DNA of 64,000 nucleotides from an uncultured Bacteroidales bacterium. GTDB taxonomy: Bacteria > Bacteroidota > Bacteroidia > Bacteroidales > UBA932. The notes under the pieces are model-generated. The model did no database searches and was not told where the DNA came from. It was given only the letters and a program-made list of their open reading frames with translations. Shown piece by piece: positions 9,690-16,637 of the stretch; the stretch's first letter is position 1, and every line of letters begins with the position of its first letter. The DNA lies in contig CAJOCS010000001.1 of assembly GCA_905233655.1 (NCBI GenBank), forward strand, positions 54,026 to 118,025. The letters run 5' to 3'. The position numbers were made by a program, and so were the translations under genes.

Positions 9690-11102
9690 ATGTCAGAACA
9701 GAAATTCAGAATTGAGAGCGACCTTCTGGGCGAACTCCAGGTTCCGGCCGACGCCTACTACGGCGTACAGACCCAGCGCGCAATCAACAATTACAAGATC
9801 TCCAACACCAGGATGTGCGACTATCCGGAGTACATCGTCGCAATGGCCTATGTCAAGATGGCCGCCGCCGAGGCAAATGCCAGGCTGGGCGTGATGGACC
9901 GCAAGATCGGTGACGCCATCGTGGCCGCATGCCGCGAGATTGTGGACGGCAAGCTCCACGACCAGTTCCCTGTGGATATGATGCAGGGCGGCGCCGGCAC
10001 TTCCGTGAACATGAACGCCAACGAGGTCATCGCCAACCGCGCCCTTGAAATCATGGGCCACAAGAAAGGTGAATACCAGTTCTGCTCCCCCAACGACCAC
10101 GTGAACTGCGCACAGAGCACCAACGACGCATATCCCACCGCTTTCCGTTACACCTTCTACAGGATGAACAAGCAGGTGATAGCCGCCCTTGAGAGGCTCA
10201 TAGCCGCCTTCCGCGCCAAGGGTGAGGAATTCAAGGACATCATCAAGATGGGCCGCACCCAGCTGCAGGACGCAGTTCCCATGACCTCCGGCCAGGAATT
10301 CAACGCCTTCGCCAACAACCTTGAGGAAGAAATCGCCAACCTCAACCGCAACGCCGTTCTCCTGAAGGAAATCAACATGGGCGGAACCGCTATCGGAACC
10401 GGCCTCAACGCAGTTCCCGGTTTTGCCGAGCTCTGCACCTCCCTTTTGAGCGAATTCAGCGGCGACTCTTTCGAGAAGGCTCCCGACCTCGTTGAGGCTA
10501 CGCCCGACACCGGCGCCTACGTGAGCTACAGCGCAGCCCTGAAGCGTCTCGCCGTGAAACTCTCCAAGACCTGCAACGACCTCCGCCTCATGGCTTCCGG
10601 TCCCCGTTGCGGCCTGCACGAGATCAATCTTCCTCCCATGGCTCCCGGTTCTTCCATCATGCCCGGCAAGGTGAACCCCGTCATTCCCGAGGTAACCAAC
10701 CAGGTTTGCTTCAAGGTAATCGGCAACGACACCGCAGTGGCATTCGCAGCCGAGGCCGGCCAGCTTCAGCTCAATGTGATGGAGCCCGTAATCGTGGAGT
10801 GCATCCTCGAAAGCCAGACCTGGCCCGTGAATGTGATGGACACCCTGCGCACCAAGGGCGTCGAGGGCATCACCGTGAATGCCGAGCACTGCTACGACAT
10901 GGTGAAGAATTCCATCGGCATTGTGACTGCCCTGAACCCCTACATCGGCTACAAGGCCTCCACAAAGGTTGCGAAGGAAGCTCTTCAGACCGGACGCAGC
11001 GTCTACGACCTGGTGCTTGAACACGGTATCATGACCAAGGAAAAGCTCGACGAGGCCCTCGATCCCAAGGCCATGACCTCTTCACACGAGTTCATCAAGT
11101 AG
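9690..11102 (+). CDS. aspA: aspartate ammonia-lyase (aspartase)
   Basis: 470 residues, full length for the aspartase/fumarase II superfamily. The signature loop GSSIMPGKVNP is present with the catalytic Ser region, along with the GRTQLQDAVPMTSGQEF and CAQSTNDAYPT conserved blocks. It converts aspartate to fumarate and ammonia in the cytoplasm. With the upstream asparaginase and DcuB-type carrier this makes a complete asparagine-to-fumarate route. Class II fumarase shares the fold, but the long N-terminal RIESDLLGELQVPADAYYG and the operon favour aspartase. Confidence 0.92.
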   Translation: MSEQKFRIESDLLGELQVPADAYYGVQTQRAINNYKISNTRMCDYPEYIVAMAYVKMAAAEANARLGVMDRKIGDAIVAACREIVDGKLHDQFPVDMMQGGAGTSVNMNANEVIANRALEIMGHKKGEYQFCSPNDHVNCAQSTNDAYPTAFRYTFYRMNKQVIAALERLIAAFRAKGEEFKDIIKMGRTQLQDAVPMTSGQEFNAFANNLEEEIANLNRNAVLLKEINMGGTAIGTGLNAVPGFAELCTSLLSEFSGDSFEKAPDLVEATPDTGAYVSYSAALKRLAVKLSKTCNDLRLMASGPRCGLHEINLPPMAPGSSIMPGKVNPVIPEVTNQVCFKVIGNDTAVAFAAEAGQLQLNVMEPVIVECILESQTWPVNVMDTLRTKGVEGITVNAEHCYDMVKNSIGIVTALNPYIGYKASTKVAKEALQTGRSVYDLVLEHGIMTKEKLDEALDPKAMTSSHEFIK

Positions 11103-11111
11103 TTCCCGGCA

Positions 11112-11744
11112 ATGGCAATCAAGATTAATCTGGAGGCAGTTGACACAGAACTGTTCTGCTGCTCGAAATGGTGGGGAGACCCGGACCTCCCGGCCGACAT
11201 GGAATACCCCATGGCCGAGGCCGAGGAAGACGGGGAAACCTTCTCTTACCCTCTCACCTTTGTATGTCAGATAGACTGCGAGGACATAGCCCCCTTCGAC
11301 CCCGAAGGCCTCCTTCCCCACCAGGGCATGTTCTACATTTTCGCAGGTCTTGACGAATACCTTGACATGGACAGTCCCTGGCACAACGGGATTGGAGAGT
11401 GGGAGCGCAAACAGGTGGTGGTCAAATACACCAAGGCCATCAATTTCGAGACTTTCCGTAGCGCCATCCTCGTAGACGACGAGGACCAGCCGCTAACGCA
11501 GCCGGCCCTGAAAATGACCTTCGAGAAGTGCCTGGACAACGCCGACTGCACCAAGCTCCTGGGCTTCCCCTTCTTCGAGGAAGTACGCCAGGAGATGGAA
11601 GGGCACGTCAATTTTCTCCAGATTGATTCCGACACCGCCGGTCTGCGTTTCTACGACGAGGGCATGCTCAACCTTCTCTACACCAAGGCCGATTTCGAAA
11701 AAGGCAACTGGAAGAAGGTTAAGGCCTATATGACCTCCCTGTAG
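11112..11744 (+). CDS. DUF1963 (YwqG-like) protein
   Basis: 210 residues, starting 9 nt after aspA. The sequence has the features of the DUF1963/YwqG family: an early SKWWGDPDLP block, FVCQIDCEDIAPFDPEG followed by GMFYIFAG, and a late NFLQIDSDTAGLRFYDEGMLNLL block. The family is soluble with no established biochemical function. There is no signal peptide. The same strand and short spacing suggest it is the last gene of the asparagine operon; whether it has a role there is unknown. Confidence 0.75.
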   Translation: MAIKINLEAVDTELFCCSKWWGDPDLPADMEYPMAEAEEDGETFSYPLTFVCQIDCEDIAPFDPEGLLPHQGMFYIFAGLDEYLDMDSPWHNGIGEWERKQVVVKYTKAINFETFRSAILVDDEDQPLTQPALKMTFEKCLDNADCTKLLGFPFFEEVRQEMEGHVNFLQIDSDTAGLRFYDEGMLNLLYTKADFEKGNWKKVKAYMTSL

Positions 11745-11768
11745 GATCCTTCGGACCCGGATCATGAA

Positions 11769-11804
11769 AAAAACCGTTCACTTTTTTCTGGGTGAACGGT
11801 TTTT
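11769..11804. terminator. bidirectional terminator between convergent genes
   Basis: A perfect 13-bp inverted repeat, AAAAACCGTTCAC (11769-11781) and GTGAACGGTTTTT (11792-11804), has A-tracts and T-tracts at both ends. It lies 24 nt after the DUF1963 gene and 1 nt from the stop of the minus-strand PspC gene, so it can serve both. Confidence 0.93.
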
Positions 11805-11805
11805 C

Positions 11806-12831
11806 TTAAATCACTATCAGTTGGTTCGAGAAGGCTGCCAGGCCGAAAACGACGCTGAGCACCACCAGCACTATGAGCCAAAGGATGAAAATCACCAGGC
11901 CGGGCTTCCAGGACGGGACCTTGAAATTGAACACGAGCTGAAGCCCGCCGTAGATGATGCCAATCAGAGGGAGAAGCACTCCTGCAACCAGCAGGCACAT
12001 CACCCAGGGCTCGGTGACCATGTCGTACACTCCGGGAGCTTCCATGCTCGGGCGTTCGAGCCACTGGGCGTAGGGTGCGCCGAAGAGGTCGTTGCCCTTG
12101 AGGCTAATTACCGACACGGAGGCCAGGCCCGACGTGCCGACAGCCAGCAGTAGCACTCCCACAATCAACACAATCACGCGTGCGAGATTGCGTCCGCCGC
12201 GGCTCTGCACCGCATCCTGGGCGGCATCCCTCATCTCCCGGAGCCCCTCTCCCACGTTTCTTGCTACGTCGTCGAAGGTTCCGGCATCGCCCCTCATGGC
12301 CCAGCGGTCCTGGGCTGTCTTTGCGGCCGGCATCACCATCCAGAGAATGCCGTAAATCAGCGGCATGGCCACAATCAAATCCTCTCCGCGGTTCCACATG
12401 AGTCCAAGCACCGTGAACACGGCGAAAATGAGTCTCGGCCAAACCACGTCGATATCGAAATACGCGGCCAGGCCGGCGCAGACGCCGCCCACGGTCTTGT
12501 TCTCGATATCACGGAAGAATTTCTTGCGGCCGCGGGGGATATATTCCTGTCCTGCGGTGTCGGCGTTGTCGTCGGCCTCTATCTTCTCCGGGCGGCCGAG
12601 TATCTCGATTACGGAGTTGATATCGGCAAGGGTGACGGCCTTCATGCCGCCGCATTTTTCAAGCAGCAGCTCGGCCATCCTCTCTTCGATGCCTTCCATT
12701 ATTTCCTTTCCGCCCTGTTGGCTGCGGTAATGGGCGTCCAGCTGTGCGAGATATTCCGATGCGGCCTTTGATGCATCCTTTTCGAGCGTGAAGGCATAGC
12801 CTCCGATGCTCACTTTATCTACTTCTGTCAT
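11806..12831 (-). CDS. PspC-domain membrane protein, long paralogue
   Basis: 341 residues. Residues ~1-90 are a soluble region shared with the paralogue at 13173-13757 (VSIGGYAFTLEKDA against ASVGGRAFTLEEDA; VTLADINSVIEILGRPE against VTLSMVEKVCDTLGMPD). Residues ~105-165 are a PspC domain (FFRDIENKTVGGVCAGLAAYFDIDVVWPRLIFAV), followed by further hydrophobic segments to the C-terminus. PspC proteins sit in the inner membrane and are linked to envelope stress. Last gene of a three-gene minus-strand operon with a PadR regulator in the middle. Confidence 0.85.
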   Translation of the reverse strand: MTEVDKVSIGGYAFTLEKDASKAASEYLAQLDAHYRSQQGGKEIMEGIEERMAELLLEKCGGMKAVTLADINSVIEILGRPEKIEADDNADTAGQEYIPRGRKKFFRDIENKTVGGVCAGLAAYFDIDVVWPRLIFAVFTVLGLMWNRGEDLIVAMPLIYGILWMVMPAAKTAQDRWAMRGDAGTFDDVARNVGEGLREMRDAAQDAVQSRGGRNLARVIVLIVGVLLLAVGTSGLASVSVISLKGNDLFGAPYAQWLERPSMEAPGVYDMVTEPWVMCLLVAGVLLPLIGIIYGGLQLVFNFKVPSWKPGLVIFILWLIVLVVLSVVFGLAAFSNQLIVI

Positions 12832-12835
12832 CTTT

Positions 12836-13168
12836 TCAGTCTTTTTTCAGTGATTCGATACTGCTAACCATTTCCTGCCAGGCGGAGTCCATCTCCTTGA
12901 GCTGGTCCCGGCCCTTTTCGGTAATAACATAGTACTTTCTGGGCGGGCCCTGGGTGCTCTCTTCCCAGCGGTATGAAAGCAGGCCCTGGTTCTTCTGACG
13001 GATCAGAAGGGGATAAAGCGTGCCCTCCACCACCAGCATATTGGCGTTTTTAAGCTCGTCCAGTATATTGGATGCATAAGCCTCCTTATGGCTCAGAATA
13101 CTGAGAATACAGTACTCCAGCACTCCTTTCCGCATTTGGGAACGGACATTTTCGTTGTTCTTCTCCAT
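12836..13168 (-). CDS. PadR-family transcriptional regulator
   Basis: 110 residues, the usual size for a minimal PadR protein. The winged-helix core is clear: QMRKGVLEYCILSILSHKEAYASNILDELK, then VVEGTLYPLLIRQKNQGLLSYRWEES and GPPRKYYVITEKGRDQLKEM. It is encoded between two PspC genes (4-nt gaps on each side), so it probably controls their shared promoter. PadR proteins usually act as ligand- or stress-responsive repressors; the signal here is unknown. Confidence 0.93.
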   Translation of the reverse strand: MEKNNENVRSQMRKGVLEYCILSILSHKEAYASNILDELKNANMLVVEGTLYPLLIRQKNQGLLSYRWEESTQGPPRKYYVITEKGRDQLKEMDSAWQEMVSSIESLKKD

Positions 13169-13172
13169 AGCG

Positions 13173-13757
13173 TCACTGATTATATGAGGTAAACTTGCCC
13201 ATGTTCGCCGCGTTTGGCTCGAGCCCTTCCATCTCGCACTTCTGGGCCGACGAATACGCCGCGGGAATCACCAGCCAGAGCAGCAGGTAAATCCACAGTC
13301 CGGTGCCTCCGAAGAGGATTATCAGTATCATTAGTACGCGCACGATGGTCACATCTATATCGAAATAATGGCCGAGTCCGGCGCACACTCCGCCAATGGT
13401 GCGGTCATCCATGTCGCGGTACAGTTTCCTGCTGCGGCGCCTTCCTCCGGACGGGGCCGATGAAAACTGCTGCTGTTGCTGTTGCTGCCGGTCGTTTCCT
13501 TCCGGAGCGCCGTCCGGCATTCCCAGAGTGTCGCACACTTTTTCAACCATGGAGAGGGTGACCACCCTGCCGCCGGCACCGACTTCCTCGAAGAAAAGTT
13601 CGGCGATACGGCTTTCGATGTCCTCCATCACTTCCCTGGCCTGGGCAGGCGAAAGGCGTGCACGGAAATGCTCAAGATATTGAGACAGACGCTTGTAGGC
13701 ATCTTCCTCCAGTGTAAAAGCGCGTCCTCCGACGCTTGCATCAATCACTTTTTTCAT
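13173..13757 (-). CDS. PspC-domain protein, short paralogue
   Basis: 194 residues from the ATG at 13757. The longer frame to 13814 is rejected because it would run through the promoter boxes. An N-terminal soluble region (residues 1-~90) is paralogous to that of the 341-residue gene. A Gln run (QQQQQQ) links it to a PspC domain, RKLYRDMDDRTIGGVCAGLGHYFDIDVTIVRVLMIL, with a second hydrophobic stretch (WIYLLLWLVIPAAY). First gene of the PspC-PadR-PspC operon. Confidence 0.87.
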   Translation of the reverse strand: MKKVIDASVGGRAFTLEEDAYKRLSQYLEHFRARLSPAQAREVMEDIESRIAELFFEEVGAGGRVVTLSMVEKVCDTLGMPDGAPEGNDRQQQQQQQFSSAPSGGRRRSRKLYRDMDDRTIGGVCAGLGHYFDIDVTIVRVLMILIILFGGTGLWIYLLLWLVIPAAYSSAQKCEMEGLEPNAANMGKFTSYNQ

Positions 13758-13779
13758 TTTGCAAAAGTATTTGTCACTG

Positions 13780-13811
13780 CAAAGATATAAATAATTTTTA
13801 ATACCTTGCAA
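13780..13811 (-). promoter_or_regulatory. promoter of the PspC-PadR operon
   Basis: On the minus strand, TATCTTTG (13787-13780) matches the -7 consensus and TTG (13811-13809) lies 21 nt upstream. A second overlapping -7-like TACTTTTG sits closer to the start codon. Confidence 0.75.
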
Positions 13812-13847
13812 CACAAAGTACCAAAATTTTCAAAAAACTTTTTCCGT

Positions 13848-13979
13848 CGTCCGGGAAATCACCCCTTTTTCCGGACGAAACGCGTATTTGGGACTTGCCA
13901 TCCGGAAATATGCCTGTTTTTCCGGACGGAACTCCATTTTTGGGCCCGCCGTCCGGGAAATCACCCCTTTTTCCGGACG
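13848..13979. repeat. three tandem 51-bp units, each a palindromic hairpin
   Basis: Three 30-nt palindromic cores lie at 13848-13877, 13899-13928 and 13950-13979, exactly 51 bp apart. Each has arms CGTCCGG and CCGGACG (first arm of the second copy starts CATCCGG). The first and third cores are identical. The 21-nt connectors are similar but not identical. Because 51 is a multiple of three, both strands carry spurious open frames with a 17-residue repeat. No cas genes or typical spacers are present, so this is not a CRISPR array. The arrangement is reminiscent of REP/BIME-like intergenic repeats. Confidence 0.85.
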
Positions 13980-13993
13980 GGCCGATGCGCTCC

Positions 13994-14058
13994 GGGATGG
14001 GGAGGGCGCTCCGCAGGCAGTTAAAAGGCCGATGCCTGCGTCGCGCTCTCCCCCTCCC
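13994..14058. repeat. large GC-rich imperfect inverted repeat
   Basis: The 26-nt arm at 13994-14019 pairs with 14033-14058 with about four mismatches around a 13-nt loop (14020-14032). The inner eight base pairs, CGCAGGCA with TGCCTGCG, are perfect. It directly follows the 51-bp repeats, has no T-tract, and is not obviously a terminator. It may belong to the same repeat element. Confidence 0.7.
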
Positions 14059-14062
14059 GTCG

Positions 14063-14092
14063 CAACCACAATGCCCTCGCGCGTTGTGGTTG
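14063..14092. repeat. 9-bp perfect inverted repeat
   Basis: CAACCACAA (14063-14071) and TTGTGGTTG (14084-14092) are perfect complements separated by 12 nt. The repeat sits just after the large hairpin and marks where GC-rich sequence gives way to the AT-richer island. Confidence 0.7.
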
Positions 14093-14145
14093 AAGAATTA
14101 TTGCTATATCTGCAGGTTAAATGTATTAATCAGTATGGCAGAGTT

Positions 14146-14185
14146 CAAAGACTATAATCACATTTTGATACAGCTATAGTCTTTG
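14146..14185. repeat. 11-bp perfect inverted repeat 3' of the unknown gene
   Basis: CAAAGACTATA (14146-14156) and TATAGTCTTTG (14175-14185) are perfect complements with an 18-nt loop. It lies 15 nt beyond the stop of the minus-strand unknown gene and could terminate it, though no long T-tract follows. It could instead be an element end. Confidence 0.6.
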
Positions 14186-14200
14186 GTTGCAATCCTGTAT

Positions 14201-15040
14201 TCATTTGAGTCGTTTACGATCTTGATCAGAGAATTGTTGAACGGTAAGCTTCACTTCGCTCTTGAAGTCGTTCATCCGCAGTATATCTGGGATTGAGAAG
14301 TTCATGTGTGTGCACAGCGCGTGAAGGGCATAGCAAACAGTGATGTGCTCCAGTTTGGGATTCCGGAGAGCCCCCTCAGCCCAGCTAGTGCCGTCGTCAA
14401 GAGAGTTCTCACAATTCAATTCTTTGTCACTCATCGTTGGTGAATAATCGGCCACAGATGACCATAATGGATGAACATGCGCCAAATCAAGCAGATATTT
14501 CTCAGTCTCCTGCAGTATGGCGGCCATCCTCGTAAAGTCAGAGCCGTAGTATGTGTCTTCTTCCAGACGAAGCGTAGAATCTACGGTGTCGAATTCAGGA
14601 ACAAGGCACCCTTCAATCTCATAGTCATCGTCCAGTTCGTCCTTCGGCATGGCAATCAAAGCTCTGAATAAATCGGCCGAGCGCTTGTAGGTTCGGTTTG
14701 TCAGTTCCAACAGCAGACTATTGACCTTCTCCAGCCGTTCTATTTCAGCCTCGGTACAGTGCTTGGCAAACAGAGTGTCCAGGATGAACTTGCGGTATCC
14801 CATCATGTCCTGGACAGATTCTAAGGCTTTCTTGTCCCCGCACCAATTCAGGAATGGCCGAAGATTATGGAAGTCAATAGGGTCATGGGTAATCGCAAGA
14901 ATTCGTGACTCGATATTGATTACCTCATCCTTCAGCTGGGCTTCATCCAGCGAGCGGATACAATCTCGAGAATCATCACCATGCACTGGCCGATGCAGAG
15001 GCGTGTGCTTATATTGCGATGAAGCTCCTGTAACCTCCAA
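14201..15040 (-). CDS. unrecognised protein of the AlbA_2 island, start uncertain or frameshifted
   Basis: About 279 residues, not recognised. The sequence is soluble, acidic and predicted mainly helical (SRILAITHDPIDFHNLRPFLNWCGDK and similar blocks), with no signal peptide or membrane segment. The frame opens only at a TTG (15040). A normal ATG lies at 15060 in another frame, giving MGNNIDGWRLQELHRNISTR and ending at 14932, so the gene may carry a frameshift near 14980-15000 or start at a GTG at 14986. Codon use and base composition are AT-richer than the flanks. It is divergent from the AlbA_2-domain regulator, sharing a 91-nt control region with it. Confidence 0.55.
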   Translation of the reverse strand: MEVTGASSQYKHTPLHRPVHGDDSRDCIRSLDEAQLKDEVINIESRILAITHDPIDFHNLRPFLNWCGDKKALESVQDMMGYRKFILDTLFAKHCTEAEIERLEKVNSLLLELTNRTYKRSADLFRALIAMPKDELDDDYEIEGCLVPEFDTVDSTLRLEEDTYYGSDFTRMAAILQETEKYLLDLAHVHPLWSSVADYSPTMSDKELNCENSLDDGTSWAEGALRNPKLEHITVCYALHALCTHMNFSIPDILRMNDFKSEVKLTVQQFSDQDRKRLK

Positions 15041-15082
15041 CCATCAATATTATTTCCCATGGACACTAACTCATAAGTCAAA

Positions 15083-15103
15083 CAAATCTTCACAAAAGAT
15101 TTG
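15083..15103. promoter_or_regulatory. palindromic operator candidate
   Basis: A perfect inverted repeat, CAAATCTT (15083-15090), 5 nt, AAGATTTG (15096-15103), lies in the divergent intergenic region. Its right arm contains the TTTG -33 element of the plus-strand promoter, so a bound dimer would block transcription of the AlbA_2 gene. Confidence 0.6.
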
Positions 15104-15131
15104 CGAAGGTAAAACGGATTGGCTATCTTTG
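15100..15131 (+). promoter_or_regulatory. promoter of the AlbA_2-domain gene
   Basis: TTTG (15100-15103), a 20-nt spacer and TATCTTTG (15124-15131) fully match the Bacteroidota consensus. This fixes the translation start at ATG 15152, because the alternative TTG at 15119 would lie inside the promoter. Confidence 0.85.
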
Positions 15132-15151
15132 TTAGGTTGGACATTGATGCC

Positions 15152-16603
15152 ATGAAGGATCTGACGATTCAGGACATAGAGACCATCCTTCACCGTGATG
15201 AGAACCGCGTGATGGAGGCCAAGAAGACTACCGGTGAGATTGTCGCCGGTATGCAGTCAGGCTGCGCTTTCCTCAACACCGAAGGCGGCTGGTTGTTTTT
15301 CGGCATTCATCCAAAGACGCTGAAGATTCTTGGGCAGGATGTCGCCGACCAGACGCGTCAAGAGATTGCCAGAGAGATGCGCAAGTTCACTCCCGCCATC
15401 GACTTGGCGGCTCAATACATCGATGTTCCCGGCAGGCCGAATCAGAAGGTTATTGCCATCCGGTTCCCGGCGCCCGATGGATTTGCCGCGCCTTATACCT
15501 ACGACAACCGGCCGTACTACAAAGTTGAAAACACCACGTCCATAATGCCCCGTGAGATGTTCGAGGAGCGCATCCGCCTGAGCAATCCCAAGAAGTTCAG
15601 TTGGGAAAAGTCCCCTTGCCCGAATGTTGACGTGAACGGTATCAGTGCTAAAACACTCGACGATATCATCCTCTCCGGCATCAACAAAGGCCGCATCCCC
15701 CGTGAGGCCAGCCGTCTCAAGAACCGTTTGGCAAAACTTGACCACCTTGGCCTCCGCACGGCAGACGGCTTACTGACCAACGGCGCCGTAGTACTCTGCG
15801 GTAAAACGCCGAACAGGGAGTTCACCCAGTGCAAAGTCCGTCTTGCCCGCTTTGAGGGAACCGACATGGATAAGTTCCGTGACCAGACGGTCTGTTACGG
15901 CAACCTATTCGAGCAGTATGATGCCATCATAGAATTCTGTCAGAAGCATATGTTTCTGGCAGGGAATATGGATCAAATTGAGCGCATCGACACACTTACA
16001 GTCCCCATCAAGGCTCTCCGGGAAGCAACCCTGAACCTGCTGGTCCATCGCACATGGTGGTCCGGTGCCAGAACTCCAAGCGTCGCCATATTCGATGACC
16101 GCATAGAGTTTATGAATCCCGGCTTCTTCCCTCCTGGAACCACTGCCGAGGATTTCCGGAAACGTCCGCACTCAGAACCTATAAACGAAGTCATCTCCAA
16201 TGTTTTCTTCAAGAGCGGACTGATGGAAGCTTGGGGCCGTGGTATTCCGGACATTTATGGCGAATGCAAGGCTGCAGGCCTCCCGAAGCCTGAGTTTGAG
16301 AGCATTCCGAACTTTGTTTGCCTGACAATTCGGTTCAAAGAGCCGCTCACGCCACACTTAACGGCTCAAAATAATAACTCATCGAATGAGACATTAAATG
16401 AGATATTAAATGAGACATTAAGCCAGGCGATTCTTGCAACATATAATCTGATAAAAACTAATCCTGGAATCAAGAGAAAGGACATTGTTACCCGTTCGGG
16501 GCGTGTTCCTGCCACTATCAGCAGACATATAGCTTTACTTATTGAAAAGAATCTCATTGAGCATCGAGATTCTAAGAAGACTGGTGGCTACTATGCCAAA
16601 TAA
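15152..16603 (+). CDS. AlbA_2/Schlafen-like ATP-binding regulator with C-terminal winged helix
   Basis: 483 residues. Residues ~5-135 form an AlbA_2 (Schlafen-like) nucleic-acid-binding domain ([10 protein letters not shown]..., [38 protein letters not shown]). The middle to ~residue 400 resembles the RecG-related HATPase_c_4 region ([50 protein letters not shown]). The last ~70 residues are a winged-helix DNA-binding domain ([22 protein letters not shown]). Members occur as transcriptional regulators and in defence-type islands; the actual role is unproven. The palindrome in its promoter suggests autoregulation. Base composition is lower in GC than in neighbouring housekeeping genes, suggesting acquisition. 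Confidence 0.8.
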   Translation: MKDLTIQDIETILHRDENRVMEAKKTTGEIVAGMQSGCAFLNTEGGWLFFGIHPKTLKILGQDVADQTRQEIAREMRKFTPAIDLAAQYIDVPGRPNQKVIAIRFPAPDGFAAPYTYDNRPYYKVENTTSIMPREMFEERIRLSNPKKFSWEKSPCPNVDVNGISAKTLDDIILSGINKGRIPREASRLKNRLAKLDHLGLRTADGLLTNGAVVLCGKTPNREFTQCKVRLARFEGTDMDKFRDQTVCYGNLFEQYDAIIEFCQKHMFLAGNMDQIERIDTLTVPIKALREATLNLLVHRTWWSGARTPSVAIFDDRIEFMNPGFFPPGTTAEDFRKRPHSEPINEVISNVFFKSGLMEAWGRGIPDIYGECKAAGLPKPEFESIPNFVCLTIRFKEPLTPHLTAQNNNSSNETLNEILNETLSQAILATYNLIKTNPGIKRKDIVTRSGRVPATISRHIALLIEKNLIEHRDSKKTGGYYAK

Positions 16604-16637
16604 TTATTCTGATATCAAACGATTAACACATACCCAA

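Noticed and set aside
13848..13979. CRISPR array
   Set aside because: Only three copies, 21-nt connectors that resemble one another, and no cas genes in the window.
13806..14069. Small open frames on both strands over the 51-bp repeats (17-residue peptide repeats)
   Set aside because: They stay open only because the repeat period is a multiple of three; the DNA conserves palindromes rather than codons, and neither frame has a promoter or good start.
15119..15151. Upstream TTG start for the AlbA_2 gene
   Set aside because: It lies inside the promoter (-7 box 15124-15131), so it cannot be in the transcript; ATG 15152 is used.
16604..16637. Promoter for fumarase in the 34-nt gap
   Set aside because: No TAnnTTTG-like box was found there, so read-through from upstream or an internal promoter is more likely.
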